From Streptomyces qaidamensis (lineage in GTDB: Bacteria > Actinomycetota > Actinomycetes > Streptomycetales > Streptomycetaceae): DNA of 64,000 bases. The stretch lies in the NCBI RefSeq assembly GCF_001611795.1, contig NZ_CP015098.1:2728001-2792000 (forward strand). The letters run 5' to 3'. Shown piece by piece: positions 34,826 to 43,834 of this stretch. Positions within the stretch are counted from its first letter, which is position 1, and each line of letters opens with the position of its first letter. The notes beneath the pieces are model-generated. The model was not told where the DNA came from. It did not search any database and saw only the letters and a list, made by a program, of their open reading frames with translations. The position numbers and the translations under genes are program-made.

Positions 34826-35851
34826 ATGACACAGGTGACCGATCACGGCGGAGGCGTCCGGTCCCTCCGGGTACCGATCCCGGACAACCCGCTCGGCCAC
34901 ACGCTGGTGTACGTCGTCGACACCGACCGCGGCCCGGTGCTGATCGACACCGGCTGGGACGACCCGGAGTCCTGGGACACCCTCGCGCGGGGCCTCACGG
35001 CCTGCGGCACTTCAGCGGCCGAGATCCACGGCGTGGTCATCACCCACCACCACCCGGACCACCACGGCCTGTCCGGCCGGGTCCGGGAGGCGTCGGGCGC
35101 GTGGATCGCGATGCACGCGGCGGACACCGCGGTCGTGCGGCGGACCCGGGAGGCCCGCCCCGAGCGCTGGTTCACCTACATGGCGGCCAAGCTCGCCGCG
35201 GCCGGCGCTCCCGAGGAGCACATCGCCCCGCTGCGCGCGCCCCGGCCCGGCGCCCTGCCCGGCCTCTCCCCCGCCCTGCCCGACCGCGACATCGTCCCCG
35301 GCGAACTCCTGGAGCTGCCCGGCCGCCGCCTGCGCGCGATCTGGACCCCGGGGCACACACCGGGCCACGTCTGCCTCCACCTGGAGGAGAGCCACCCGGC
35401 CCGGCTCCCGGGCCAGGGCCGCCTGTTCTCCGGCGATCACCTGCTGCCCGGGATCACCCCGCACATCGGCCTCTACGAGGACCCGGACGACGCCACGATC
35501 ACCGACCCTCTCGGCGACTACCTCGACTCGCTGGAGCGCGTCGGCCGGCTGGCCCCCGCCGAGGTCCTCCCGGCCCACCAGCACCCGTTCTCCGACGCCG
35601 CCGGGCGCGTACGCGAGTTGCTCACGCACCACGAGTCCCGACTGACCGCCCTGCTGGCGCTGCTCGCCGAGCCCCTCACGCCCTGGCAGCTCGCCGAGCG
35701 CATGGAGTGGAACCGCCCCTGGGACCAGATCCCGTACGGTTCCCGCACCATCGCCGTCTCGGAGGCCGAGGCGCATCTGCGGCGGCTGGTGAAGTCGGGC
35801 CGGGCGGAGGCGGTGCCGGGAAGCGACCCGGTGAGGTACGCGGCGGCGTGA
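34826..35851 (+). CDS. Metallo-beta-lactamase-fold hydrolase
   Basis: A 341-residue MBL-fold protein with the metal motif HHHPDHHG (74-81), a third ligand in WTPGHTPGHVCLH, FSGDHLLP and a distal AHQHPF. The C-terminal 100 residues are a winged-helix-like extension as in lactamase-B2/LACTB2-type acyl-CoA or thioester hydrolases. It is divergent from the ALDH operon across a region with both shared motifs, so it may hydrolyse an acyl-CoA or ring intermediate in the same pathway. Substrate unproven. Confidence 0.88.
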   Translation: MTQVTDHGGGVRSLRVPIPDNPLGHTLVYVVDTDRGPVLIDTGWDDPESWDTLARGLTACGTSAAEIHGVVITHHHPDHHGLSGRVREASGAWIAMHAADTAVVRRTREARPERWFTYMAAKLAAAGAPEEHIAPLRAPRPGALPGLSPALPDRDIVPGELLELPGRRLRAIWTPGHTPGHVCLHLEESHPARLPGQGRLFSGDHLLPGITPHIGLYEDPDDATITDPLGDYLDSLERVGRLAPAEVLPAHQHPFSDAAGRVRELLTHHESRLTALLALLAEPLTPWQLAERMEWNRPWDQIPYGSRTIAVSEAEAHLRRLVKSGRAEAVPGSDPVRYAAA

Positions 35852-35925
35852 AGTCTGCGCGAGCGAAGGGCAACGCGGGGTGCGATCGCGTCGCCCGGCG
35901 GCCCGGAAGGGTGCTAGAAACCCCC

Positions 35926-36411
35926 ATGAACATCATGGACCCCATGGACCCCATCGAGCGCCTCCTCGCCGAACGTGCCTGCGAGCGCCTGATCCTGGAC
36001 TTCGTCCACCGGCTCGACCTGGGGGAGCCCTCGTCCGTCGCCGGGCTGTTCACGGAGGACGGTGTCTGGCAGTGGCCGCAGGACGGGCGGCGGGTCGAGG
36101 GGCGCGACGCCCTGGGCGCGTACTTCGGCTCCCGTCCGGCCGACCGGCTGTCCCGCCGGATGATGTCCAACGTCCTGGTCACGGTGACCTCGCCGGACAC
36201 GGCGCGGGCGGTCTCCTACTTCACGACGTACCGCGTCGACGGCTACGCGGGCGGTGTCGTCCCGGCCGGGCCGCCGGTCCAGACCGGGCACTACGAGGAC
36301 ACGTTCCGCCGGGCCGGCGACGGGACCTGGCTGCTCGCCTCACGGACCCTCCACCTTCCCTTCGGCGGACCCACGCCGCGTCCGAACATGCCCGCGTCAC
36401 AAGGCTCTTGA
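35926..36411 (+). CDS. NTF2/SnoaL-like small protein
   Basis: A 161-residue cone-shaped alpha+beta protein: RACERLILDFVHRLDLGEPSSVAGLFTEDGVWQWP, then GRDALGAYFGSR, and a C-terminal DGTWLLASRTLHLPF. This matches the nuclear-transport-factor-2-like family that includes polyketide cyclases, ketosteroid isomerases and many dehydratase-like proteins. No catalytic Asp pair can be assigned by eye. It follows the MBL gene by 74 bases on the same strand; a second ATG at 35935 is possible. Confidence 0.82.
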   Translation: MNIMDPMDPIERLLAERACERLILDFVHRLDLGEPSSVAGLFTEDGVWQWPQDGRRVEGRDALGAYFGSRPADRLSRRMMSNVLVTVTSPDTARAVSYFTTYRVDGYAGGVVPAGPPVQTGHYEDTFRRAGDGTWLLASRTLHLPFGGPTPRPNMPASQGS

Positions 36412-36468
36412 CGTTGCCGGGCGCCCCCTAGGATGGTCGGACGCAACGCTCGCACCGGGGAGATGCCC

Positions 36469-37374
36469 ATGGGCACCGAAGAGGCCGCACGCACGACGAC
36501 CGGCAGCGGGGCCCTGGACGGCGGGTGCACCGGGCCCATGGTGCCGCGCCTCGCCCTCGGCGCCCGGCTGCGCGGGCTGCGGGAGGAACGGGGCATCGGC
36601 CGGGCGGACGCCGGGCACGTCATCCGTGCCTCCTCCTCCAAGATCAGCCGGATGGAGGCCGGCCGCCACGGCTTCAAACTGCGTGACGTCGCCGATCTGC
36701 TCACCCTCTACGGCGTCACCGACGAGGCAGAGCGGGCCACCCTGCTGGCGCTGGCCGAGCAGGCCAACACCCCCGCCTGGTGGCGGTACTACAGCGACGT
36801 CGTGCCCACCTGGACGCAGACCTACCTCGGGGCCGAGCAGGCGGCGAGCCTCATCCGCTGCTTCCGGGTCCAGCGCGTCCCCGGTCTGCTGCAGACCCCT
36901 GACTATGCCCGGGCCGACGTGCGGCTCGCACACCCGGACGCGGGTGCGGCGGAGACCGACCGCCGGGTCGCGCTGCGGATGACCCGCCGGCGGATCCTGG
37001 ACCGGCAGCCGGCGACCCAGCTGTGGGCCGTGATCGACGAGGCGGCGCTGCGCCGCCCGGTGGGCGGTATCCGTGTGATGCGAGACCAGCTCAGGCATCT
37101 CATCGACATGTGCCGGCTCCCGCACGTCACGGTGCAGATCCTGCCGTTCGCGGCGGGCGCGCACGCCGCGGAGGGCGGTCCGGTCACCATTCTGCGGCTG
37201 CCCGGCGGGCAGTTGCCCGACGTGGTCTACCTGGAGCAGCTCACCACCGCGCTCTACCCCGACCGGCCGGCCGACATCGAGTGCTACTGGGACGCCATGA
37301 ACCGGCTGGTGGTCGAAGCCGAGTCGCCGGACGAGACTCCGACCATCCTGCACCGCATCCTTCAGGAGACCTGA
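36469..37374 (+). CDS. XRE-family regulator with DUF5753 domain
   Basis: A 301-residue protein. Residues about 20-80 are an HTH (LGARLRGLREERGIGRADAGHVIRASSSKISRMEAGRHGFK) and the rest is the DUF5753 domain (WWRYYSDVVPTWTQTYLGAEQAASLIRCF; ILPFAAGAHAAEGG). Such regulators are plentiful in Streptomyces and often stand next to DUF397 genes or DUF574 methyltransferases, as here. The ATG at 36469 lies 6 bases after GGGGAG. Confidence 0.9.
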   Translation: MGTEEAARTTTGSGALDGGCTGPMVPRLALGARLRGLREERGIGRADAGHVIRASSSKISRMEAGRHGFKLRDVADLLTLYGVTDEAERATLLALAEQANTPAWWRYYSDVVPTWTQTYLGAEQAASLIRCFRVQRVPGLLQTPDYARADVRLAHPDAGAAETDRRVALRMTRRRILDRQPATQLWAVIDEAALRRPVGGIRVMRDQLRHLIDMCRLPHVTVQILPFAAGAHAAEGGPVTILRLPGGQLPDVVYLEQLTTALYPDRPADIECYWDAMNRLVVEAESPDETPTILHRILQET

Positions 37375-37387
37375 GCCGCCGGGCGGT

Positions 37388-38203
37388 TCAGCGCTTGAGG
37401 GCGACGCCGCCGTACTGGTGCACCTCTGCCGGAAGCCCCAGTGCCGCCGCGTCGGGACGCCAGCGCGAGCAGGAGGCCACGCCCGGTTCGAGCAGTTCCA
37501 GGCCGTCGAAGTAGCGCGCGATCTGCTCGGGGCTGCGCAGGATGTACGGGATCGAACCACCGTCGTTGTACTGCTGGATGGCGCGGACGTAGTCCTCGCT
37601 GGTGTCGGTGGAGTCGTACTGCACGAGGTAGCTGCCGGGGGGCAGGGCGTCCACCAGCTGCCGGACGATCGAGCGGGCCTCGTCGTGGTCCTCGACGTGG
37701 CCCAGGATGCCCATCAGCATGAGGGCGACGGGCCGGTCGAAGTCCAGGGTCTTCCCTGCCTCCCGGACGATCGTCCCCGGCTCGCGCAGGTCGGCGTCGA
37801 CGTAGTTGGTGACGCCTTCCGGCGTGCTGGTGAGCAGGGCGCGGGCGTGGGCCAGCACCAGGGGGTCGTTGTCGACGTAGACGATCCGGCTCTCCGGGGC
37901 CACCCGCTGGGCGATCTGGTGGGTGTTGTCCACGTTGGGCAGGCCGGTGCCGATGTCCAGGAACTGGCGGATGCCCTCCTCGGCGGCCAGGTGGCGGACG
38001 GCCCGGGCGAGGAAGTAGCGGGCGGCGCGGGCGCCGGTCTCGATGCCGGGGAAGATCTCGCGGAACGCGTCACCGGCCACCCGGTCGACTTCGTAGTTGT
38101 CCTTCCCGCCCAGCCAGTAGTTCCAGATCCGGGCCGAGTGCGGCACCGAGGTGTCGATCTTGGGGAACGGCTCCTGCTCGGGGTTCTCCGCCTGGTCGGT
38201 CAT
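37388..38203 (-). CDS. DUF574-family SAM-dependent methyltransferase
   Basis: A 271-residue protein with the family start PHSARIWNYWLGGKDNYEVDRVAGD, then FLDIGTGLPNVDNTHQIAQ as motif I, and YVDNDPLVLAHA. These methyltransferases are common in Streptomyces and paired with XRE/DUF5753 regulators; their substrate is unknown. ATG at 38203 follows CAGGAG. It is convergent with the XRE gene, 13 bases apart. Confidence 0.9.
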   Translation of the reverse strand: MTDQAENPEQEPFPKIDTSVPHSARIWNYWLGGKDNYEVDRVAGDAFREIFPGIETGARAARYFLARAVRHLAAEEGIRQFLDIGTGLPNVDNTHQIAQRVAPESRIVYVDNDPLVLAHARALLTSTPEGVTNYVDADLREPGTIVREAGKTLDFDRPVALMLMGILGHVEDHDEARSIVRQLVDALPPGSYLVQYDSTDTSEDYVRAIQQYNDGGSIPYILRSPEQIARYFDGLELLEPGVASCSRWRPDAAALGLPAEVHQYGGVALKR

Positions 38204-38237
38204 GGACGCTCCTGCGTGTGAGATCGGGGGCCCCACG

Positions 38238-38918
38238 TTAGCCGGTCTCCGCCTTGGAGAGGATCAACTCCGCTGCGGCAGCGAGGAGTTCGACTTCGGC
38301 CCGACCCATCGTCGGATTGGCACCCCGGCGGCGCAGGGCCTCGGTCAGGGCTGTGCGGGTGAGCGGGGACGGGCCGTCGAGGAGGGCGGTCAGCATGGTG
38401 TCCGCGGGTGCGGCGAGGGAGTCACCGGCGACGGCGGCCTGCGCGAGGACCACCGCGGTCGCCGCCCAGTCCAGGCCCGGGTCGCCCTCCTCCGCGTCCG
38501 ACCAGTCGATGACGCGGGGGCCGCCGGGCGTGAGGATCACGTTCTCGGGGTGCAGGTCCAGGTGGAGCACGCGGACGGCCGGGTCGGTGGCGCGCAGGGC
38601 GGGAACGGCGTGCAGGTCGCGCAGCAGCCGGGCGAGGACGGCCCCTGCCTCGGCCACGTCCAGGGTGCCCGCCAGGCAGGCCTGGAGCATGGTCGGGCCA
38701 CAGAGCCGCTCCATGACCAGGTCGGTACGCGAACCGGAGGGCCGGACCCGGGGCACGGGATAACCGTGGGCGCGCACGTGCTCCATCACGGCCCCCTCGG
38801 CCGCCGCGTCACCCCCGCCCTCGCGGTCCCGACGCAGCACCCACGCCGCGTCGATCTCGAACACATCGGCCCGGCGCCCGGATCCGAGCAGCTTTCCCGG
38901 CGGTGGCGAGATCGGCAT
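38238..38918 (-). CDS. Aminoglycoside phosphotransferase-like kinase
   Basis: A 226-residue protein of the APH fold, with the catalytic loop VLHLDLHPENVILT (Asp and Asn) and the metal-binding VIDWSDAEEGDPGLDWA. The N-terminal lobe is short and has only a weak ATP-binding loop (GKLLGSGRRADVFEI). It is smaller than true aminoglycoside kinases of about 265 residues, so a housekeeping small-molecule kinase is likely. It lies 34 bases upstream of the DUF574 methyltransferase on the same strand. Confidence 0.85.
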   Translation of the reverse strand: MPISPPPGKLLGSGRRADVFEIDAAWVLRRDREGGGDAAAEGAVMEHVRAHGYPVPRVRPSGSRTDLVMERLCGPTMLQACLAGTLDVAEAGAVLARLLRDLHAVPALRATDPAVRVLHLDLHPENVILTPGGPRVIDWSDAEEGDPGLDWAATAVVLAQAAVAGDSLAAPADTMLTALLDGPSPLTRTALTEALRRRGANPTMGRAEVELLAAAAELILSKAETG

Positions 38919-39028
38919 GAAGCGAAGCTACCCCGCATCCGCGGTGCCCTCACCGACCTGCCCGCACGTGACCAAGCCCCCACCCGGCCCCCTCGGCCGC
39001 ATTCCTGCGTCCGGGTACAGTGAGCGGG

Positions 39029-39166
39029 TCGTCATCACACCGTACGGGGGGAAGCCGGTGCAATTCCGGCGCTGACCCGCAACCGTGAACCGCCGCCCAG
39101 GCGGTGAGCCGGATCGCCCCGTACGGTTCGTGACCGGCTCACGTGCCCGGCAGACCGCCGGTCACG
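39029..39166 (+). promoter_or_regulatory. Cobalamin riboswitch with following hairpin
   Basis: GGGGGAAGCCGGTG, CCGGCGCTGACCCGCAACCG and GTGAGCCGGA form the conserved core of the cobalamin riboswitch, closed by CCGTACGGGG and CCCCGTACGG arms. A 10-bp hairpin (CGTGACCGGC 39129-39138 with GCCGGTCACG 39157-39166) follows and may be the expression platform. It lies 83 bases before the first gene of the ECF operon. The rest of the gap 38919-39028 holds nothing recognisable. Confidence 0.93.
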
Positions 39167-39248
39167 GCACCGTCGAGGTATACGGAGCCGAGCCGCCGGG
39201 GTGTCCCGTGCTGCCCGGCTCCCCCACAGGGAGAGGCACCCGCCGATC

Positions 39249-40463
39249 ATGAACGTCCGCCGCAGCGCCGCGGTCCTGGCCGCCGTCGCCGTGATCGGCG
39301 CCGCCACCCCGGCCGCCGCCGACCCGTCCCCGTCACCGTCCCAGGCGTTCCCCTCCGCCCTGTACGGCGACAAGGACCCGAAGTTCGACGGCGTCTGGCG
39401 CCAGTCGCTCGCGCTGCTCGCGCAGGACACCGTGGGTGTGAAGCCGGCGGCGAAGTCCGTGCAGTGGCTGACGCGGCAGCAGTGCGCGGACGGCTCCTTC
39501 GCCTCGTACCGCCCCGACCCCACCACCGCGTGCGACGCCAAGACCATGCGCGACACCAACGCCACGTCCGCCGCCGTGCAGGCCCTCACCGCGCTCGGCG
39601 GGCACGACGACGTCACCCGCAAGGCAGTCGGCTGGCTGAAGTCCGTCCAGAACGAGGACGGCGGCTGGGGCTACGCGCCCGGCGGGGCCAGCGACACCAA
39701 CTCGACGTCGATCGTCATAGGCGCGCTCGCCGCCGCGGGCGAGAAGCCGGACCGGGTCGAGAAGGACGGCAAGTCGCCCCACGACGCGCTGCTGAAGCTC
39801 GCCCTGCCCTGCGGCGGGGACGACGACGGCGCCTTCGCGTTCCAGCCGGACAAGAAGGGCGAGCTCGCCGCCAACGCGGACGCCACGGCGGCCGGTGTGC
39901 TCGGCGCGCTGGGCAAGGGCATGGTCGTCGAGCCCGGCAAGAAGTCCGACGCGACCTGCGAGAAGGCCACGACGCCGCAGCAGGCGGCGGCGAACGGGGC
40001 GGGCTACCTCACCGCCGCCCTCGCCGAGGACGGCAACCACCTCATGTCCGCCCTCGCCGGCGCCGAGCCCCAGCCCGACTTCGGCAACACCGCCGACGCG
40101 GTCGTAGCGCTCGCCGCGCAGGGGGACACCGCGCAGGCGGAGAAGTCCGTGCGGTGGCTGGAGAAGAACTCCGCGTCCTGGGCCGCGCAGAGCGGTCCGG
40201 CCGCCTACGCGCAGCTGATCTTCGCCGCCCACGCGACGGGCACGGACCCGCGCGACTTCGGCGGCGCGGACCTCGTCAAGCAGCTGGGCGCCACGGGCCC
40301 GGCCCCGCAGACCGCCGGGAAGACCAAGTCCGAGGCCTCGGACGAGAAGGAGGACTCCGGCTCGGACTTCTTCGGGGTCTGGTGGTACGTCGGCGTCTGC
40401 CTGGTCGCCGGCATCGGCATCGGGTTCCTGTTCACCGGCCGCAAGAAGCAGCAGCAGCTGTGA
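39249..40463 (+). CDS. Exported membrane-anchored alpha-toroid protein, likely cobalamin-binding
   Basis: A 404-residue protein. Signal peptide (residues 1-24, ending PAAA-DPSP), then six or so helical-pair repeats of the prenyltransferase/squalene-cyclase fold (WLTRQQCADGSF; WLKSVQNEDGGWGYAPGG), then a Lys/Glu/Ser linker and a C-terminal membrane helix (WYVGVCLVAGIGIGFLF) with a basic tail GRKKQ. No cyclase DxDD motif is seen. Directly after a cobalamin riboswitch and before an ECF transporter, it is a good candidate for a surface corrinoid-binding protein, with a fold class shared with the vertebrate carriers intrinsic factor and transcobalamin. That role is inference. Confidence 0.8.
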   Translation: MNVRRSAAVLAAVAVIGAATPAAADPSPSPSQAFPSALYGDKDPKFDGVWRQSLALLAQDTVGVKPAAKSVQWLTRQQCADGSFASYRPDPTTACDAKTMRDTNATSAAVQALTALGGHDDVTRKAVGWLKSVQNEDGGWGYAPGGASDTNSTSIVIGALAAAGEKPDRVEKDGKSPHDALLKLALPCGGDDDGAFAFQPDKKGELAANADATAAGVLGALGKGMVVEPGKKSDATCEKATTPQQAAANGAGYLTAALAEDGNHLMSALAGAEPQPDFGNTADAVVALAAQGDTAQAEKSVRWLEKNSASWAAQSGPAAYAQLIFAAHATGTDPRDFGGADLVKQLGATGPAPQTAGKTKSEASDEKEDSGSDFFGVWWYVGVCLVAGIGIGFLFTGRKKQQQL

Positions 40464-41089
40464 TCCGCCGGGCCGTTCTCGTCCTCCTGGCCTCGCTCCT
40501 GCTGTGCGCGGGCGCGGGCCAGGCCCAGGCCGCCGGTTACCGGTACTGGTCGTTCTGGGAGCGCGACGCCGGCCGCTGGGTCTACGCCACCCAGGGCCCG
40601 TCCCTGGCCCGCCCCTCGGACGGCGACGTCCAGGGCTTCCGCTTCGCGGTGAGCGAGGACTCCGCGAGCGCGGTCCGGCCGCGCGGCACGGCCGGCTTCG
40701 CGACGATCTGCGCGAAGACGCCCGCGCGGGAGGGCAGGAAGCGGGTGGCCCTGGTCATCGACTTCGGCACACCGTCGGACGCCCCCCGGGGCGAATCCCC
40801 GCCCGCCGCCCGCACGGCCTGCGCCCGGGTCGCCCCCGACGCGACGACGGCCGAGGCCCTGGCCGCGGTGGCCAAGCCGCTGCGCTACGACACCAACGCT
40901 CTGCTGTGCGCGATCTCGGGCTATCCGGAGAAGGGCTGCGGCGAACAGGTCTCCGGGAAGCAGCACAAGCCGACGGCGGAGAAGAACTCCCCCTCGGACG
41001 ACGGGCCGTCCCTGGGCCTGATCGGCGGTATCGCCGTGGTGGTGGTCCTGGGCGGCGCGGCGATCTGGCAGGTACGGCGGCGTGGATAG
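40460..41089 (+). CDS. Secreted membrane-anchored protein, second gene of cobalamin ECF operon
   Basis: A 209-residue protein with a signal peptide (VLLASLLLCAGAGQAQA), an N-terminal GYRYWSFWERDAGRWVYATQGPS block, four Cys residues that could form two disulfides, and a C-terminal helix (GLIGGIAVVVVLGGAAIWQV) with basic end. GTG overlaps the previous stop (GTGA). Its architecture mirrors the toroid protein, so both may form an outer receptor for the transporter. No named domain is recognised. Confidence 0.78.
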   Translation: MIRRAVLVLLASLLLCAGAGQAQAAGYRYWSFWERDAGRWVYATQGPSLARPSDGDVQGFRFAVSEDSASAVRPRGTAGFATICAKTPAREGRKRVALVIDFGTPSDAPRGESPPAARTACARVAPDATTAEALAAVAKPLRYDTNALLCAISGYPEKGCGEQVSGKQHKPTAEKNSPSDDGPSLGLIGGIAVVVVLGGAAIWQVRRRG

Positions 41090-42173
41090 CAGCCCTCGGC
41101 GTCGAGGCCGGGCTCAGCTGCACCCCGGCGCCTGGTGGCTCTGGTCCCTCTCCCTCGGCACCGCCGCCACCCGCACCACCAACCCCCTGCTCCTCGCGCT
41201 CCTCGTCTCCGTCTCCGCCTACGTCGTGGCGACCCGCCGCCCCGACACCCCCTGGTCCCGCTCCTACGGCGCCTTCGTCAAACTCGCCCTCGCGGTGATC
41301 CTCATCCGTCTCGTCTTCGCGATCGTCCTCGGCTCCCCCGTCCCGGGCACGCACACCCTCCTCACGCTGCCCGAACTCCCCCTTCCCGCCTGGGCGCAGG
41401 GCATCCGCCTCGGCGGCGAGGTCACCGCGGAAGCCCTCACCTTCGCGCTGTACGACGGTATGCGGCTGGCCACGCTCCTCATCTGCGTGGGCGCCGCGAA
41501 CGCCCTCGCCAACCCCTCCCGGCTCCTCAAGTCCCTTCCGGGCGCCCTGTACGAGATGGGGGTGGCGGTCGTCGTCGCCCTCACCTTCGCCCCGAGCCTC
41601 ATCGCCGACGTCCAGCGGCTGCGCGCCGCACGCCGTCTGCGCGGGCGCCCGGACAGCGGCATCAGGGGCCTGCTGCACGTAGGGCTCCCGGTGCTGGAGG
41701 GCGCGCTGGAGCGATCCGTCGCCCTGGCCGCCGCGATGGACGCCCGCGGCTACGGCCGTACCGCGCAGGTCCCGCCCGGCGTACGCCGTACCACCGCCGC
41801 CCTCACCCTCGGCGGCCTGCTCGGCGTCTGCGCGGGAACGTACGGCCTGCTCACGGCCGAAGGCGCCGCATACGGTCTCCCCGTCCTCCTCACGGGTCTC
41901 GCCGCCGCCCTCGCGGGTCTCAAGCTCGGCGGCCGCCGGTCACTGCGCACCCGCTACCGCCCGGACCGCTGGGACGTGCGCGCCTGGCTGGTCGTCGCCT
42001 CCGGCGTCGCGGTAGCGGCCCTGCTCGCCCTCGCCGCGGCCCGTGATCCCGCAGCCCTCCACCCCGGCGTGGTCCCCCTGGTCGCTCCCACCCTCCCCCC
42101 CTGGCCGGCCGCGGCCGCACTGCTCGGCCTGCTGCCCGCGTTCGTCGCCCCTGATCCCAAGGAGCTGCCGTGA
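41082..42173 (+). CDS. ECF transporter T component (EcfT/CbiQ-like)
   Basis: A 363-residue membrane protein with about seven hydrophobic segments. The two coupling helices of EcfT proteins are visible as RLRAARRLRGRPDSG and AAMDARGYGRT (the A-R-G type motifs that contact the ATPases). It joins the S component to the ATPases. The gene overlaps the previous and next genes, so the operon is tightly coupled. The C-terminal part is longer than the family core and adds two or three more helices. Confidence 0.88.
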   Translation: MDSSPRRRGRAQLHPGAWWLWSLSLGTAATRTTNPLLLALLVSVSAYVVATRRPDTPWSRSYGAFVKLALAVILIRLVFAIVLGSPVPGTHTLLTLPELPLPAWAQGIRLGGEVTAEALTFALYDGMRLATLLICVGAANALANPSRLLKSLPGALYEMGVAVVVALTFAPSLIADVQRLRAARRLRGRPDSGIRGLLHVGLPVLEGALERSVALAAAMDARGYGRTAQVPPGVRRTTAALTLGGLLGVCAGTYGLLTAEGAAYGLPVLLTGLAAALAGLKLGGRRSLRTRYRPDRWDVRAWLVVASGVAVAALLALAAARDPAALHPGVVPLVAPTLPPWPAAAALLGLLPAFVAPDPKELP

Positions 42174-43834
42174 TCCGCTTCGAGGATGTCTCCGTGACCT
42201 ACGACGGGGCCTGCGAACCCACCGTCCAGGGCATCGACTTCGAGGTTCCGGAAGGCGAACTCGTCCTGCTGGCGGGCCCGTCCGGCGTCGGCAAGTCCAC
42301 CGTCCTGGGCGCGGTCAGCGGACTCGTCCCGCACTTCACCGGCGGCACCCTGCGCGGCCGGGTCACGGTCGCCGGCCGCGACACCCGCACCCACAAGCCG
42401 CGCGAACTGGCCGATGTCGTGGGGACGGTCGGCCAGGATCCGCTCTCCCACTTCGTCACGGACACCGTCGAGGACGAACTCGCCTACGGCATGGAGTCGC
42501 TGGGCCTCGCCCCGGACGTGATGCGCCGCCGGGTCGAGGAGACCCTCGACCTGCTGGGCCTGGCCGGCCTGCGCGACCGGCCGATCGCCACACTCTCCGG
42601 CGGCCAGCAGCAGCGCGTCGCGATCGGCTCGGTCCTCACCCCGCACCCGAGCGTCCTCGTCCTGGACGAGCCGACGTCCGCGCTGGACCCGGCGGCCGCG
42701 GAGGAAGTGCTGGCCGTCCTCCAGCGGCTCGTCCACGACCTCGGCACGACGGTCCTCATGGCCGAACACCGCCTGGAACGCGTCATCCAGTACGCCGACC
42801 AGGTCGTCCTCCTGCCCGCCCCGGGCGCCTCCCCGGTCCTGGGCACCCCGGCCGACGTGATGGCGGTGTCCCCGGTGTACCCCCCGGTGGTGGCCCTGGG
42901 CCGCCTGGCCGGCTGGACCCCGCTGCCCCTGACGGTCCGCGACGCCCGCCGCAGGGCGGCGGATCTGCGCGCACGGCTTGAGGTGCGCGAAGGCATCGAC
43001 GCTCAGGGGCGCGGGGAACTGCGCGACGAGCCACAGACAACCCGCACCCGCAGCCGATCCGCACAGCCCACCCCCATGGGCGAAGCACGAGCCCTCTCCG
43101 TCCTCCGCGGCCGCGTCCAAGCCCTGAGCCACATCGACCTCACCATCACCCCCGGAGAGACCATCGCCCTCATGGGCCGCAACGGCGCCGGAAAATCCAC
43201 CCTCCTCAACGCCCTGGTCGGCCTCGTCAAACCCACCTCCGGAACCGTCCGGGTCGGCGAAGCCACCCCCCACCGCACCGCACCGCAGGACCTCGTCCGC
43301 AAGGTCGGCCTGGTCCCCCAGGAGCCGCGCGACCTGCTCTACGCCGACACCGTCGCCGCCGAGTGCGCGGCGGCCGACCAGGACGCGGGCGCGGACCCCG
43401 GCACCTGCCGGGCCCTGGTCACCGAGCTGCTGCCCGGCGTCACCGACGACACCCACCCCCGGGACCTCTCCGAGGGACAGCGGCTCGCGCTCGCCCTGGC
43501 CGTCGTGCTGACCGCCCGGCCCCCGCTGCTCCTGCTGGACGAGCCGACCCGGGGCCTGGACTACGCGGCGAAGGCCCGGCTGGTCACGGTGCTGCGCGCG
43601 CTCGCCGCCGAGGGGCACGCCATCGTCCTGGCCACGCACGACGTGGAACTCGCGGCGGAGATCGCCCACCGGGTGGTGCTGCTGGCCGAGGGCGAGGTGA
43701 TCGCGGACGGCCCGACGGCCGAGGTCGTGGTCTCCTCGCCGTCCTTCGCCCCGCAGGTCACCAAGATCCTGGCACCCCAGCACTGGCTCACGGTCGCGCA
43801 GGTCCACGAGGCCCTGCACCCCGAGGCCGTCTGA
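42170..43834 (+). CDS. Fused ECF ATPase pair (EcfA-EcfA')
   Basis: A 554-residue protein with two ABC ATPase domains. Domain 1: Walker A GPSGVGKST, signature LSGGQQQR, Walker B VLVLDEPTSALD. Domain 2: Walker A GRNGAGKST, signature LSEGQRLA, Walker B LLLLDEPTRGLD. One chain thus supplies both ATPases for energy coupling. Residues about 279-296 of the linker are encoded by a copy of the dispersed Streptomyces repeat. Start GTG overlaps the EcfT stop. Confidence 0.92.
   Translation: MIRFEDVSVTYDGACEPTVQGIDFEVPEGELVLLAGPSGVGKSTVLGAVSGLVPHFTGGTLRGRVTVAGRDTRTHKPRELADVVGTVGQDPLSHFVTDTVEDELAYGMESLGLAPDVMRRRVEETLDLLGLAGLRDRPIATLSGGQQQRVAIGSVLTPHPSVLVLDEPTSALDPAAAEEVLAVLQRLVHDLGTTVLMAEHRLERVIQYADQVVLLPAPGASPVLGTPADVMAVSPVYPPVVALGRLAGWTPLPLTVRDARRRAADLRARLEVREGIDAQGRGELRDEPQTTRTRSRSAQPTPMGEARALSVLRGRVQALSHIDLTITPGETIALMGRNGAGKSTLLNALVGLVKPTSGTVRVGEATPHRTAPQDLVRKVGLVPQEPRDLLYADTVAAECAAADQDAGADPGTCRALVTELLPGVTDDTHPRDLSEGQRLALALAVVLTARPPLLLLDEPTRGLDYAAKARLVTVLRALAAEGHAIVLATHDVELAAEIAHRVVLLAEGEVIADGPTAEVVVSSPSFAPQVTKILAPQHWLTVAQVHEALHPEAV
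43004..43055. repeat. Streptomyces dispersed repeat inside the ECF ATPase linker (copy 2)
   Basis: CAGGGGCGCGGGGAACTGCG and the following CGCGACGAGCCAC match the intergenic copy at 28491-28520 almost base for base. Here the repeat is translated as AQGRGELRDEPQTTRTRSRS between the two ATPase domains and keeps the frame. The leading hairpin of copy 1 is absent. Confidence 0.75.

Noticed and set aside
33235..36411. A 1058-codon open frame on the plus strand
   Set aside because: It is antisense to the aldehyde dehydrogenase and out of frame with the MBL hydrolase. High GC removes stops; only the last 162 codons (NTF2-like) are supported.
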